From JACCXG01 sp963836735 (GTDB lineage Bacteria > Acidobacteriota > Vicinamibacteria > Vicinamibacterales > 2-12-FULL-66-21), in contig CAWIKP010000030.1 of NCBI GenBank assembly GCA_963836735.1, forward strand, positions 1 to 64,000: a stretch of DNA of 64,000 nucleotides. The letters are read 5' to 3'. Shown here in pieces: positions 55,039 to 64,000 of this stretch. Made by a program: the position numbers and the translations under genes. Positions within the stretch are counted from its first letter, which is position 1. Each line of letters starts with the position of its first letter. The notes below the pieces were generated by a model, which had not been told where the DNA came from, made no database searches, and was given only the letters and a program-made list of their open reading frames with translations.

Positions 55039-55643
55039 GCGCGGCCTCCCGAGCGATTACGCCGATTCTGCCCGCTGAACCCGTCGCACGACACCTTGGG
55101 GTGCCAGTTCACGAACGCGCCGTTGGGGTTCTCCTTCCACGCCCAGACGTGCAGCGTGTAGAACCTCGGAAGCCCGAACCGATTGGGGCTTTCGAACAGG
55201 TGAAACAACTGCCCCATGAGCTGCGGCGGATCGGCGTGCTTCGCATGCCACGCGTCGGCGAGCACGAGAAAGTCCGCGCCGGTCATCTTCAATCGTCCAT
55301 TGGACGACGGTTCGTAAATCACGATTTCCGGCCGGGCGGCGTCGAGCTCACCGTCGAAGACGAGCGCTGGATTCACATAGTGCAGGCCCATCGCGCCGGA
55401 GTCGCCGCCGCTGACGCAGCCGAACATCAGGCCGTACCCTTCCGCTTCCGCCGCCGCGACGTCGCGGAAACGTTCCGTGGCTTCACGGACCGTACTGATC
55501 AAGTCGCCAGCCTGATTCGTTTGACCGTCCTGGTGCACGTGGCCCTGGTCACCCGCGAGCGCCGGCGAACGGCCCGCCATCACGACCACGAGCGCACCAA
55601 TCACGAAAGAGCTGCCTTGCTTCACGACCAGTCCGATCTTCAT
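54978..55643 (-). CDS. Secreted hypothetical protein
   Basis: The ATG with GGAGGG upstream gives a signal peptide (SSFVIGALVVVMAGRSPALA). The 190-residue mature part begins with His-rich GDQGHVHQDGQ, then RDVAAAEAEGYGLMFGCVSG, GAMGLHYVNPALVFDGELDA, PEIVIYEPSSNGRLKMTGAD and WKENPNGAFVNWHPKVSCD, a pattern I have seen in secreted proteins of unknown function. The last 35 residues (from GFSGQ) overlap the 3' end of the convergent wHTH-TPR gene and look non-native, so the true stop may be hidden by a frameshift near 55085. Confidence 0.7.
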   Translation of the reverse strand: MKIGLVVKQGSSFVIGALVVVMAGRSPALAGDQGHVHQDGQTNQAGDLISTVREATERFRDVAAAEAEGYGLMFGCVSGGDSGAMGLHYVNPALVFDGELDAARPEIVIYEPSSNGRLKMTGADFLVLADAWHAKHADPPQLMGQLFHLFESPNRFGLPRFYTLHVWAWKENPNGAFVNWHPKVSCDGFSGQNRRNRSGGRAHLRLAISRLWKRGSSRTMS

Positions 55644-55773
55644 AAACCCTCCTGCAGGGACGCGACATGTCGTCCGGGAGCGAGAGTAGAGGGCCTGACG
55701 GGATGAAGTCCCGGGACTGCGCCGGGATTTTGCCGGAATTGGGGTGGGAGGCCCGCTGAACGGTGTCCGCTGA

Positions 55774-55852
55774 ACGGTGTCAGGCAGTGAATCGTGAACG
55801 CGCGAGTGCCTGACCCCGCCTCGCGCGTTCACGATTCACTGCCTGACACCGT
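55774..55852. repeat. Perfect 33-bp inverted repeat (element D, copy 1)
   Basis: Left arm 55774-55806 and right arm 55820-55852 are exact complements, starting ACGGTGTCAGGCAGTGAA; the loop is 13 bases. A short direct repeat GCTGAACGGTGTC precedes it. It lies seven bases beyond the stop of the ADOP permease gene (minus strand). A diverged copy is at 58964-59083 on the other side of the PadR-ADOP cassette. Confidence 0.88.
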
Positions 55853-55858
55853 TTCTCA

Positions 55859-58546
55859 CTACTCCACGCGCAGAGCCTCGGCCGGATCGACCCGGGTGGC
55901 CCGACGCGACGGAACCCACGCCGCCAGCAGTCCCACGCCGAGCAGCCCAAGCACGGGCAGCACGAAGCTCGCGGCCCCGAACGGTTCGACCTCGTAGAGC
56001 AGTGTGCGGACGAACGTCGCGAAGTAGGCGCCGGCGGCGAGGCCAGCGGCGATCCCGACCGCCACCGCCAGGGTGACGCGGCCGAGGACCGATCGGACGA
56101 TGGCCGCCGGCTGCGCGCCGAGCGTGAGGCGGATGCCGATCTCGCGCGTGCGCCGCACCACCGCCTAGACTCGAGACGCCGTAGAGGCCCGACCGCGGCG
56201 AGCACGAGACCGAGCGCCGCGAAGAATCCGGACAGCACCGCCAGGAGACGCTCGCGCAGCAGCGTGTTGCCGACGAGCGACGTTTGCAGCGTGACGTCCA
56301 CCAGCCGGAGCGAGGGATGCACCCGCGGCAGTTCCTCGCGCACGACGATCCGCCAGCGTACCGGCAGATCGAGCGACGATCGGATCTCCAGCGTGCCCCC
56401 GGCATCGCCGATCGGCGAGAACATGTACGGGGCTGATCTCGCCTCGCACCGAGCCGTCACGGGCGTTGGCCGACGACGCCGACGATGTCGTACGACAGCG
56501 TCCTGGCCACGGCTCGTCGTGGTCAGGCGCCGGCCGACCGCGCGCTCGTCCGGGAAGATACGTGCGTGCGAACGCTTCGTTGACGATCACCGGCATCGGG
56601 TTCGTCGGCATCGCGTGTCGCGTGGCTCGAATTCGCGGCCGTCGAGAAGGCGCGTGCCCATCGTCCGGAAGAACTGCGGGAGACACGGCCAGCCGGAAGC
56701 GATTGCGCGCGGCCGCCGCCGGGGAGCTCGACGTTGTTGCCCCACGACCAGCCCCTGAAGAGCGCCCAGCCCGACACGCTCGCGCTCTCGACGCCGGGCA
56801 TCGGCGCCGACGCGCTCGAGCAGCTGACGGCCGACGTCGCGTGCCTGCGCCGGTTCGAGGCGATCGCGCGCTTCGACCGACAGCAGCGCCAGACGCTCGG
56901 GTGTGAACCCGAGGTCGACCTGCAGCAGCCGGTCGAACGAGCGCAGCAGCAGTCCGGCGACGAACAGGATCATCAGGCTGAACGCCGATCTGCGCCGCGA
57001 CGAGCGGGCGCGCCATGCCCGCGTGGGCCGTGTGGCTGCCGGTCGCCGAGCGCGGTCGCATCTGCCCGGCGTCGCCGCCGACGCGCGCAAGCGCCGGCGC
57101 CAGCCCGAAGAGCACAGTCGTGAGGCACCCGAGTGCGGCCACGAACAGCCAGCGCTCGCCAATCCAGCCGCGCATCGAGGTAGACCGGATTCTCGTTCGT
57201 CGTCAGCATGCCGACGATGAAGGGAAGGGCCAGCAGCGAAGGAACACACGACGCCGAATACCGTCGCCGCCAGCGTGAGCACGCCCGATTCGACCAGGAC
57301 CTGCTGCATCAGCCGGCCGCGGCCCGCGCCGATCGACGCGCGCAGCGACATCTCGCGCCGGCGCGCGGCGCCGCGCGCGAGCAGCAGGTTGGCGACGTTG
57401 GAGCAGGCGATCAGCAGCACGACGCCGACGATCGACGCGAGCGCGAGCAGGGGACGCTCGAAGTTCATGGCGCACCTGCGAGATGCCGGTCGACGCATCG
57501 GAACCAGCGTCGATGGCCAGTTCCGCGGCGTCTGCTGCTTGCGCCCCTTGCCCTCGGTGGGCAGCTCGCCCTCGAAGTTCGACCGCGGTCTGCGACGATC
57601 GGCTTGACGGTGGTGCGCGTGGCGCCGGGGCGAGCCGTCCCCAGATCTGGAGCCAGTTCCAGTTCGGGATGCGCGAGCGAGTCGCTCTGGAACATCATGT
57701 TGGGCAGCCAGATATCGGTCAGCGCTCCCGGCTGCGCGCCGGTGAACCCCGCCTGGGCGACGCCGACGATCTGGTACGGCTTCTGCTCGAGCTGAATCCA
57801 TTGCCCGAGCGCGCCGGGATTGCCGCCGAGCCGCCGCTTCCAGAACGCGTGGCTGATGACGGCGACCTGATGCGCGCCCGGCGTCACATCGTCCGAGGGC
57901 AGCAGCACGCGCCCGATGGCCGCCGACACGCCGAGCGCGTTGAACGCATTGCCGGAGACGAACTGCGTCCGCAGCTTCTCTTCGACGCCGCCCGCATCCG
58001 GCAGCAGGGCCTGACGCAGCGACTGGTGGCTCATGCTGAAGGCTTCGAGGTGCGGTGAGGCGGACTGCCGGATCCGATCGAAGAACGGATAGCTGAACAG
58101 CGGCGAGAATCGCTGGTCGTTCGTCCTTCGCCGACGCGGTTCGAAGTACACGAGGCGATGTCGGGTCGCGGACCGGCAGCTCGCGCAGGATCAGCGCGTC
58201 GATCAGCGAAAAGGCCGCCGTGCACGCGCCGATCGCGAGGCCGAGCGACACGATCGCGGCCGACGACACCACCGCGTCCCTTGCGCAGCAGGCGCAGGCC
58301 GAGACGGAAATCGCGCCACAGCGACTCGAGCCAAGGCAGCGAGCTTGACGTCGCGGCTCGATTCGCGCAGCAGCAGGCGGTGCCCGAACTGGCGCGACGC
58401 CTGTGCCAGCGCGGCCTCGCGGGAGAGGCCCTCGGCCATCGAGCTCGTCGGCGCGTGCGTCGATATGAAAGCGCTGCTCGTCCTCCAGATCGCGATCGAG
58501 TCGAGCCGACCGGAACGACATTGGCGAGTCGCGACCACCAGGACAT
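55859..58546 (-). CDS. ADOP-type permease with prefix domain, many frameshifts
   Basis: Starting MSWWSRLANVV, the first 60 residues form the ADOP permease prefix (RLDRDLEDEQRFHIDARADE, AALAQASRQFGHRLLLRESS). Two MacB/FtsX halves follow: FRLGLRLLRKDAVVSSAAIV, SMSHQSLRQALLPDAGGVEE, VGVVLLIACSNVANLLLARG, then ARPLVAAQIAFSLMILFVAG, FFRTMGTRLLDGREFEPRDT, RTREIGIRLTLGAQPAAIVR and the terminal RRATRVDPAEALRVE. More than a dozen single-base breaks are spread through the locus (for example near 58515, 58436, 58275, 58160, 57228, 56795, 56185), nearly all repaired by deleting one base. Restored length is near 890 residues. A PadR gene lies 22 bases upstream and presumably controls it. Confidence 0.85.
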
Positions 58547-58568
58547 GATTCCTCCCGCCCGGGACGGG

Positions 58569-58897
58569 CTAGATCCGTTCGAGCACCTGGCCGACGGCGA
58601 GCGTCACCGTCCGCCAGCGTTTCTCCTCGCGTCCAGCTGGCGGCGGCCGGCTGCGGTGACCTCGTAGACGCGCGCCCGGCGCTTGTTGTCGGTCACCACC
58701 CACCGTGCTTTGACGAAGCGCGACTCTTCCAGGCGATGGAGCGCGGGATAGAGCGAACCCTCTTCGACGCGCAGCACCTCGGAGGACACGGCCTCGATTT
58801 GCGCGGTGATGGCGTAGCCGTGCAGCGGTCCGCGCCGGACGAGGATCTTCAGGACGAGGATGGGAAGAGCGCCTTGCAACGCGTCGCTGCGAGCCAT
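58569..58897 (-). CDS. PadR family transcriptional regulator
   Basis: The start giving MARSDALQGALPILVLKILV is chosen over an upstream ATG. The winged helix shows RGPLHGYAITAQIEAVSSEV, VEEGSLYPALHRLEE and RRARVYEVTAAGRRQLDA, the standard PadR core. A frame change near 58625 (one base missing) leads to REEKRWRTVTLAVGQVLERI and the stop at 58569, giving about 109 residues. PadR proteins with this short form sit upstream of ADOP permeases in Acidobacteria and repress them, responding to small molecules. The ADOP start follows after 22 bases, so the two form an operon. Confidence 0.88.
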
Positions 58898-58963
58898 ATG
58901 TAGATTTCTCAGTAAGCAGGCTGAGCATAGAGCCGGACGCGCGACCAGCGCAAGCAGGGGCAA

Positions 58964-59083
58964 CGAGTGTCAGACGGTGAATCGTGAACGCGAGCGGTAT
59001 CAGGCGACGAGAGCGCGAAGCCCGAGGCGGGGACACCGCCTCGCCCCACCCTCCCGTTCACCTTTTCACTGCCTGACACCTCG
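58964..59083. repeat. Diverged inverted repeat (element D, copy 2)
   Basis: Left arm CGAGTGTCAGACGGTGAA... (from 58964) pairs imperfectly with ...TTCACTGCCTGACACCTCG (to 59083). Between them lies a smaller perfect hairpin GAGGCGG-ggaca-CCGCCTC (59024-59042). The outer arms share GTGTCAGGCAGTGAA and GTGAACG with copy 1 at 55774. The element lies upstream of the PadR start, so the two copies bracket the cassette. Confidence 0.75.
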
Positions 59084-59319
59084 CTCGACTGGCCGTTTCG
59101 TCCCAGAGGTCAGCCCCGGCGGCAACATAAAGTGATGAGCTTCGGCGTACCGGGGTGGAAAATTAGCCTTGACAGAACCTCACACCCGGGCCTAGTTGTC
59201 GCCGTGAAACCGGTCCCATAGTGCGTTCGCATGAGGGCGGCCGGCACGTCGCAACACCGGGTGGTCCGCAAGCTTGACACCAGTATTGGTGAGGCTCACT
59301 GAATCCCGTGAGGTTCCAT

Positions 59320-62300
59320 ATGACGAGGACTCATCACCTTCACGTGGCGCGCATCGTCGGTGTGTTTCTGAGCCTCACCGTCTGCCTGGCCACTCCGCTC
59401 CTCGCCCAGCGCGCTGACAGAGCCATTATCAGTGGCGTCGTCACCGATCCGCAGGGCGCCGCGGTTCCTGGCGCGACGGTCACGATTCGCAATGAAGCCA
59501 CTGGTGTCAACACCGTCCACGTGACGAACGGCGCCGGGGCGTACACCTCGTCGCCGCTTGTCCTCGGCCGTTATTCGGTGACCGTCGATCTGAGTGGATT
59601 CAAGAAGGCTGTGAGCTCGGGCATCCTGCTCGAGGGCGGCGATCAGGTTCGCCAGGACATCATCCTGCAGGTGGGCGGGCTGACGGAAACAGTCGAAGTC
59701 AAATCTCCGGAGGCCTGGACGTCACGCGGCCGGACGTGTCCCACACGGTGAACGAGAAATACTATCGGGACCTCCCGATTATCACGGCCGGGGACGTGCG
59801 CCTGGCCGAGTCCGTGCTGCAGATGCAGCCCGGCTACCTTCCGATGAAGCCGAACGGCGACCCGATGTTCCGCGGCAGCCAGTTCCAGTCCCGCATCAAC
59901 GGCGGCCAGCGCGCCGCGACCGAGAATTTCTTCGATGGCGCCGCGTTCGGTTACGCCAGCGGGCACCAGCAAAGCCAGGAGAGCACACCTCCGGTGGATT
60001 CCGTGCAGGAGGTGAAGGTCACCACGACCAGCTATTCGGCGCAGTACGGCCACACGAGCGGCGGATTCATCGAGTACACGGCCAAGACGGGCACCAATGC
60101 GTTTCACGGCAGCGGCTACGGGTATTTTGCGGATGACGCATTCAACAAGAAGGGCTTCTTCGCCGTCGGCAAGACGCCGCTGAGCAACAACAACTACGGG
60201 GCGACCCTTGGCGGTCCGGTCATCCGCAACAAGACATTCTTTTTCGGCAACTTCGACTACACGAGACTGCGCTCAGGCATCCTGCCTGGTTTCGGCAACA
60301 CGACGCCGACCGACGCGTTCAAGGCCGGTGACTTCGGTGCGCTGCTGACGGGCAACCAGATCGGAACCGACGCGCTCGGGCGGCCGATTTTCGGTGGCCA
60401 GATTTTCAATCCTGCCACGACCCGGCAGGTCAACGGGGTTTTCATTCGCGATCCGTATCCCGGTAACCAGATTCCTGCCGGTGATCCGCTGCGCAGCCAG
60501 GTGGCGGCCAAGATCGCCGCCCTGATGGTTCACCCCGATCGGGCCGGAACCGCGAATAACGTGGCGGGCAACCCGGCGGGCGACCAGACCTGGGTCCTGA
60601 ACGCGCGGAACATGCTGGGCCGGCTGGACCACAGTTTCACGCCGAATTTCAAGGTGAGCACGAGCTTCTATTGGAACCGCCGGCCCTCGATTCGCAACTG
60701 CGGCGAAACCGGCGGGTGCACGACGGAGTTCGACGGGGAAACCGAGCCGGAGAAGAACAACACCTACTACGGACAGGGATTCTACCAGCGCATCTCGACA
60801 CATCATGCCCACCAGCAGTTCGACTGGGTCATTCGCAACAACCTGTTGAACCACACCACGGTTGCCTGGGACCGCTGGTTCATGGGCGGGAATTCCCTTT
60901 CTGCCGGTGTCGGCTGGCCGCAGCTGCTGTGGGGCTCCAACCAGGGCGGCCTCATCGACAACACTGCCGGACCGCCAATGATGAATTTCGCCGGCAACAC
61001 GCCCTACACGAACATCGGGCAGCAGTGGCAGCGGTTCGGCTACGAGAAGAACGATCGCTGGCAGTTCTCGAACGACCTGACGTGGGTGAAGGGGCGGCAC
61101 ACGGCGAAGGTTGGTATCGAGTACCGCCATCACACGTTCCCGTCCCGCGGGTGGGCGACCAACACCGGCGGCGCGTTCAACTTCGATCGCCTCGGCACGG
61201 GCGGCTACGACAGCTCGGGGAACAATCTCTCCCAGACCGGCGATCCGTTCGCGTCGTTCCTGCTGGGCCAGGTGCAGCAGTCCAGTCAGACTATCCCGGT
61301 CTATCCGACATTCAACGAAGCCTACACGGCGGCGTGGATCAACGACGAATTCAAGGTGAGCGACAGGCTGACGCTGACCCTCGGGCTGCGCTTCGACTAT
61401 CAGTTCGCCCGCACCGAGAGGGACGATCAGGTACTCGACCTTCGATCCGAACACACCCAACCCAGGGGCAGGGAATATTCCAGGCGCGTTGATTTTCGCG
61501 GGAAGCGGCGCGGGCCGCACCGGGAGCCGGAAGTTCTCCGAGTCACCGGACAAGGACGCCTGGGGCCCGCGGGCCGGGTTTGCCTACCGGCTGGGAGACA
61601 GGAACGCCATCCGCGGCGGTTACGGAATGTATTACTCGGGAGTCGCATTCGGCCAAGGCGGTCTTCCGACGGTCGGCTTCCAGGCCAATCTGCTGGCCCC
61701 GAACCTGTCAAACGGCGTCTCTCCCGCGTTCTATCTCGACGACGGCTTCCCGCAGGACCGCGTGAGGTTCCCGCCCTTCATCGACCCGGCCTTCGCCAAC
61801 GGCACCGCACCGCTCGCGGTGACTCCGAATGGATTGACCTTGCCGCGCTGGCAGAACTGGTCCGTGACGTACCAGCGCCAGCTCAGCGGCAACACGATGC
61901 TGGGCCTGTCGTACATCGGGAACCACGGCACCCGCCTGCCCCACAATGCCCAGACGCTGGGCGTGGACGCCAACATGAACGATCCGAGCGTGCTGGCGCT
62001 CGGTGCGACCGTGCTGCAGTCGAATATCAACTCGGCGGCGGCCCAGGCTGCCGGAATCAGGCTCCCATATCCCGGTTTCACAGGAAATGTGGCGCAGGCG
62101 CTGCGAAAATACCCGCAGTATCAGAACATCGCGTGGCGCGGCGTGCCGGTGGGCGAGAGTAAGTACCATGCCTTAGAAACTGTGCTCGAGCGGAGATTTT
62201 CCCGCGGCCTCCAGGCCAGGGTGGCATACACATACTCCAAGTTGCATAACAACGGCTCGGAGAATGCCCAGGGGAGCGACGGGGCGAACGCAGTGGTTCA

Positions 62301-62891
62301 GAATCCGGCGGACCCGCTCGAGTGGTCCCTCAGTGCGGACGATACGCCGCATGTGTTCCTGGTCGGCTTCACCTGGGAAGTGCCTGGCTCCGAGAGCTGG
62401 TCCTCGGGTGTCGCAAAGGCTTTCCTTGCGGGCTGGAACCTCAGTGGCGTGCTCCGATACGAGAGCGGGCGGCCGTTCAACATAATGATGGCCAACGATC
62501 TTGGCGGCTTCCTTTTCAATGGCCAGAAACGGCCGAACCGGGTGGCAGGCGTCGACGCCGTGATCGCGAGTGGAGACTTCGATCCCAACACCGATCGGTA
62601 CTTCGATCGAGCTGCCTGGTCGGATCCGGGTCCGCTCCAGTTCGGGAACGCTCCCCGGCGTGACACAACGGTGCGCGGATTCCCGAACTACAGCGAGGAT
62701 CTGAATATCTTCAAGGCCTTCCTGCTGGGCGATCAGAAAAAGTTGCGGACCGAGGTCTCGATCGGCAATCTCTTCAACCGCGTGTTTTTCTGCGATCCGA
62801 ACACGAACTGGAGCCAGCCGCCTTCGGCTCGGTCAACACACAGTGCAACCAGCCGCGCTCGGTGCAGTTTGCGTTGCGGTTCGATTACTAG
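59320..62891 (+). CDS. Oar-type TonB-dependent receptor, three frameshifts
   Basis: The protein starts at the ATG of MTRTHHLHVARIVGVFLSLT (signal peptide, cleavage after LAQ), followed by a carboxypeptidase-regulatory-like domain (AIISGVVTDPQGAAVPGATV), plug and barrel. The frame changes near 59705 (one base missing), 61430 (one extra G in CAGGTACTC) and 62815 (one missing), after which it ends SVQFALRFDY with TAG at 62889. Restored length is about 1190 residues. The plug-barrel part (SVQEVKVTTTSYSAQYGHTS, GGFIEYTAKTGTNAFHGSGY) is well conserved with the other two receptors. A palindrome overlaps the stop codon. Two TTGACA boxes lie upstream at 59169 and 59274. Confidence 0.9.
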
Positions 62892-62930
62892 CGAGGCTGC
62901 GCCTCAGGCCCTGAGGCTCCGCCTCGCTAG
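62888..62930 (+). terminator. Near-perfect 43-base palindrome over the receptor stop codon
   Basis: CTAGCGAGGC...GCCTCGCTAG with a central GCCTCAGGCCCTGAGGC forms a 20-bp stem with two mismatches and includes the stop codon TAG. It is the likely terminator of the receptor gene. Confidence 0.7.
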
Positions 62931-62967
62931 GTCGCATTGTTTGATAACGCCGCGCTGACGCGCGGAC

Positions 62968-63077
62968 GGCCTTGACCGAAATTTGACTCAAGATCTCAGA
63001 ATCGAGTCGGTCAAGGCCTCTAGCGGCTGCCTCCAGTCCACCTGCACAGGAGGTCAGGAGATAGTCCTGACCTCCTG
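62968..63077. repeat. Two further hairpins downstream of the receptor
   Basis: GGCCTTGACCGA (62968-62979) pairs exactly with TCGGTCAAGGCC (63007-63018). A second stem, CAGGAGGTCAGGA (63047-63059) with TCCTGACCTCCTG (63065-63077), is also perfect. Together with the palindrome at 62888 there are three independent hairpins in 190 bases. Confidence 0.75.
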
Positions 63078-63187
63078 ATTTCGCGTTTGCGTTCGGGCTC
63101 CTCCTTTCTCCGACCGCAATCCTCGAGGCGTTGCTGCAGCGCTATCCAGATCGCGCCGCATCGTGCGAAGCTTTGGGCGGATTGCTC

Positions 63188-64000
63188 ATGACTGCTCAGT
63201 GGTACGCCGACGCGGAACGTAACCTGCGCAAAACGGTTGGGCTCGCTCTCAAACCGATCAAGGCCAACTACCAGCTCGGCCTTTTACTGACGAAGGCCTT
63301 CGCCCTCGCCCTCATTCTGGTTCTCACGTCGGCAGGGCCTGTGGCGGCGCAGCAGGCAGAAAAGCCTGCCCCGTCCGTGGGTCAGCTCGAAGCGGCGGTC
63401 AAGCGCCGTCCGTCCGATCCCAAACTGCATGTCGCGCTCGGCCTGGCCTATTGGGAGCGGAACGACTACCCGCGTGCACTGATGGCGTTCCAGCGCGCCG
63501 TCAAGGTCGCACCGAGGTCTGCGGAGGCGCACAACTGGCTGGGTGTCGCCCTTTCGGAGAAGTCCGACCTTCCTGGAGCGATTGCCGAACTCCGAAAGGC
63601 AGTCGCCCTCGACCCGAAATACGGGCGGGCCTACACGAATCTGGGATCCGTGCTGGCCAAGAGCGGTGACTTTACGGAGGCCGTCGCGGTGTTTCAGAAG
63701 GCGCTGACGCTGGAGCCGAACAGCCTGGCTGCACACTTGAACCTGGGGATGGCTCTGAGGGACAAAGGCGATCTGGACGCCGCGCTGGAGCATCTGAGAC
63801 CCGTGGCTGCCGCCGACCCGACCAACGCCAGCATTCAGTACGAGCTGGGACAGACGCTGCGCCAACGCGGTGATCTTACGGATGCTGTTGGGGCGTTCGA
63901 GAAGGCGCTCGAGATCGAGCCGGAACTGCGCGAAGCGTACTACGCGCTGGGGATGGCGTTGAAGCAGCAGAGCGCGTCTTTGCGGAAGCCGTCATCTTCG
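63188..64000 (+). CDS. Exported TPR protein, partial, fused to upstream TPR remnant
   Basis: The frame is open from about 63079 to the window end. Its first part is a TPR-like remnant (AILEALLQRYPDRAASCEAL, WYADAERNLRKTVGLALKPI, KANYQLGLLLT), which passes directly into a signal-peptide-like segment (KAFALALILVLTSAGPVAAQ) with no start codon in between. Typical TPRs follow: DPKLHVALGLAYWERNDYPR, AHNWLGVALSEKSDLPGAIA, AYTNLGSVLAKSGDFTEAVA, AAHLNLGMALRDKGDLDAAL. The first usable ATG is at 63188, inside the remnant. The second half would be an exported TPR scaffold protein. The fusion looks like a recombination product or hides a lost start. Confidence 0.7.
   Translation, partial: MTAQWYADAERNLRKTVGLALKPIKANYQLGLLLTKAFALALILVLTSAGPVAAQQAEKPAPSVGQLEAAVKRRPSDPKLHVALGLAYWERNDYPRALMAFQRAVKVAPRSAEAHNWLGVALSEKSDLPGAIAELRKAVALDPKYGRAYTNLGSVLAKSGDFTEAVAVFQKALTLEPNSLAAHLNLGMALRDKGDLDAALEHLRPVAAADPTNASIQYELGQTLRQRGDLTDAVGAFEKALEIEPELREAYYALGMALKQQSASLRKPSSS

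Noticed and set aside
59169..59279. TTGACA boxes as confident promoters of the third TonB receptor
   Set aside because: Neither box has a convincing -10 element at proper spacing, so they are mentioned only within the gene entry.

Overview
The window is GC-rich bacterial chromosome with the gene content of an Acidobacteriota, most likely a Vicinamibacteria-type organism. The indicators are three Oar-type TonB-dependent receptors with carboxypeptidase-regulatory-like N-termini, two ADOP-type (Acidobacterial Duplicated Orphan Permease) MacB/FtsX permeases, one of them behind a PadR regulator, a Ser/Thr kinase fused to a beta-propeller, wHTH-propeller, wHTH-TPR and wHTH-FHA regulators, a PVC-type heme-binding CxxCH dehydrogenase, ThuA and Tat-exported Gfo/Idh/MocA proteins. 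This placement is inferred from gene content only. No rRNA, tRNA, CRISPR array, prophage or transposase gene was seen.

Layout. 1-12 kb (mostly minus strand): SGNH-like protein, ThuA protein, a large TonB receptor, a heavily frameshifted ADOP permease, a class-C acid phosphatase lipoprotein, and a translationally coupled pair (Gfo/Idh/MocA oxidoreductase, sugar-phosphate isomerase). 12-21 kb: HTH-TM-propeller regulator, secreted cupin, a dicarboxylate module (DASS transporter plus tartrate/D-malate dehydrogenase), two unknown genes and a DUF5996 gene. 21-26 kb: GTP-dependent PEP carboxykinase and the 980-residue CxxCH dehydrogenase. 26-28 kb: gene remnants and a minimal nucleotidyltransferase pair. 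28-36 kb: a signalling stretch with a Ser/Thr kinase, two wHTH-FHA regulators, a DUF1684 lipoprotein, a PD40 protein and two secreted proteins. 36-43 kb: alpha/beta hydrolase, glucoamylase-like lipoprotein, HD-GYP protein and a subtilase with an AIVWGN repeat tail. 43-53 kb: TonB receptor, polysaccharide deacetylase, signal peptidase I, amidohydrolase, two FMN-binding-fold proteins (one with GAF), a cytochrome c operon and a small barrel protein. 53-64 kb: wHTH-TPR regulator, a PadR-ADOP cassette bracketed by related inverted repeats, a third TonB receptor and a TPR protein that runs off the window.

Two window-wide themes stand out. First, many intergenic gaps hold palindromic elements: long inverted repeats built from tandem 7- or 9-base units (2.0, 5.9, 18.1, 26.4, 31.0, 39.1 kb), short hairpins of the CTTCCGGCT/AGCCGGAAG type (12.0, 20.5 kb) and of the GGCCGGGTCT/AGACCCGGCC type (26.9, 37.8, 53.3 kb), and a 33-bp perfect inverted repeat at 55.8 kb. 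Second, frameshifts cluster strongly in genes of large paralogous families, and inside the clusters almost all are explained by one extra base. That looks like residual sequencing or polishing error rather than biology, so those genes are annotated as single loci spanning the frameshifts.

Functionally the region reads as a scavenging and signalling segment of a heterotroph: TonB uptake of oligomers, secreted hydrolases, sugar dehydrogenase and isomerase steps, dicarboxylate import feeding gluconeogenesis through PckG, and several fused one-component or phospho-dependent regulators.
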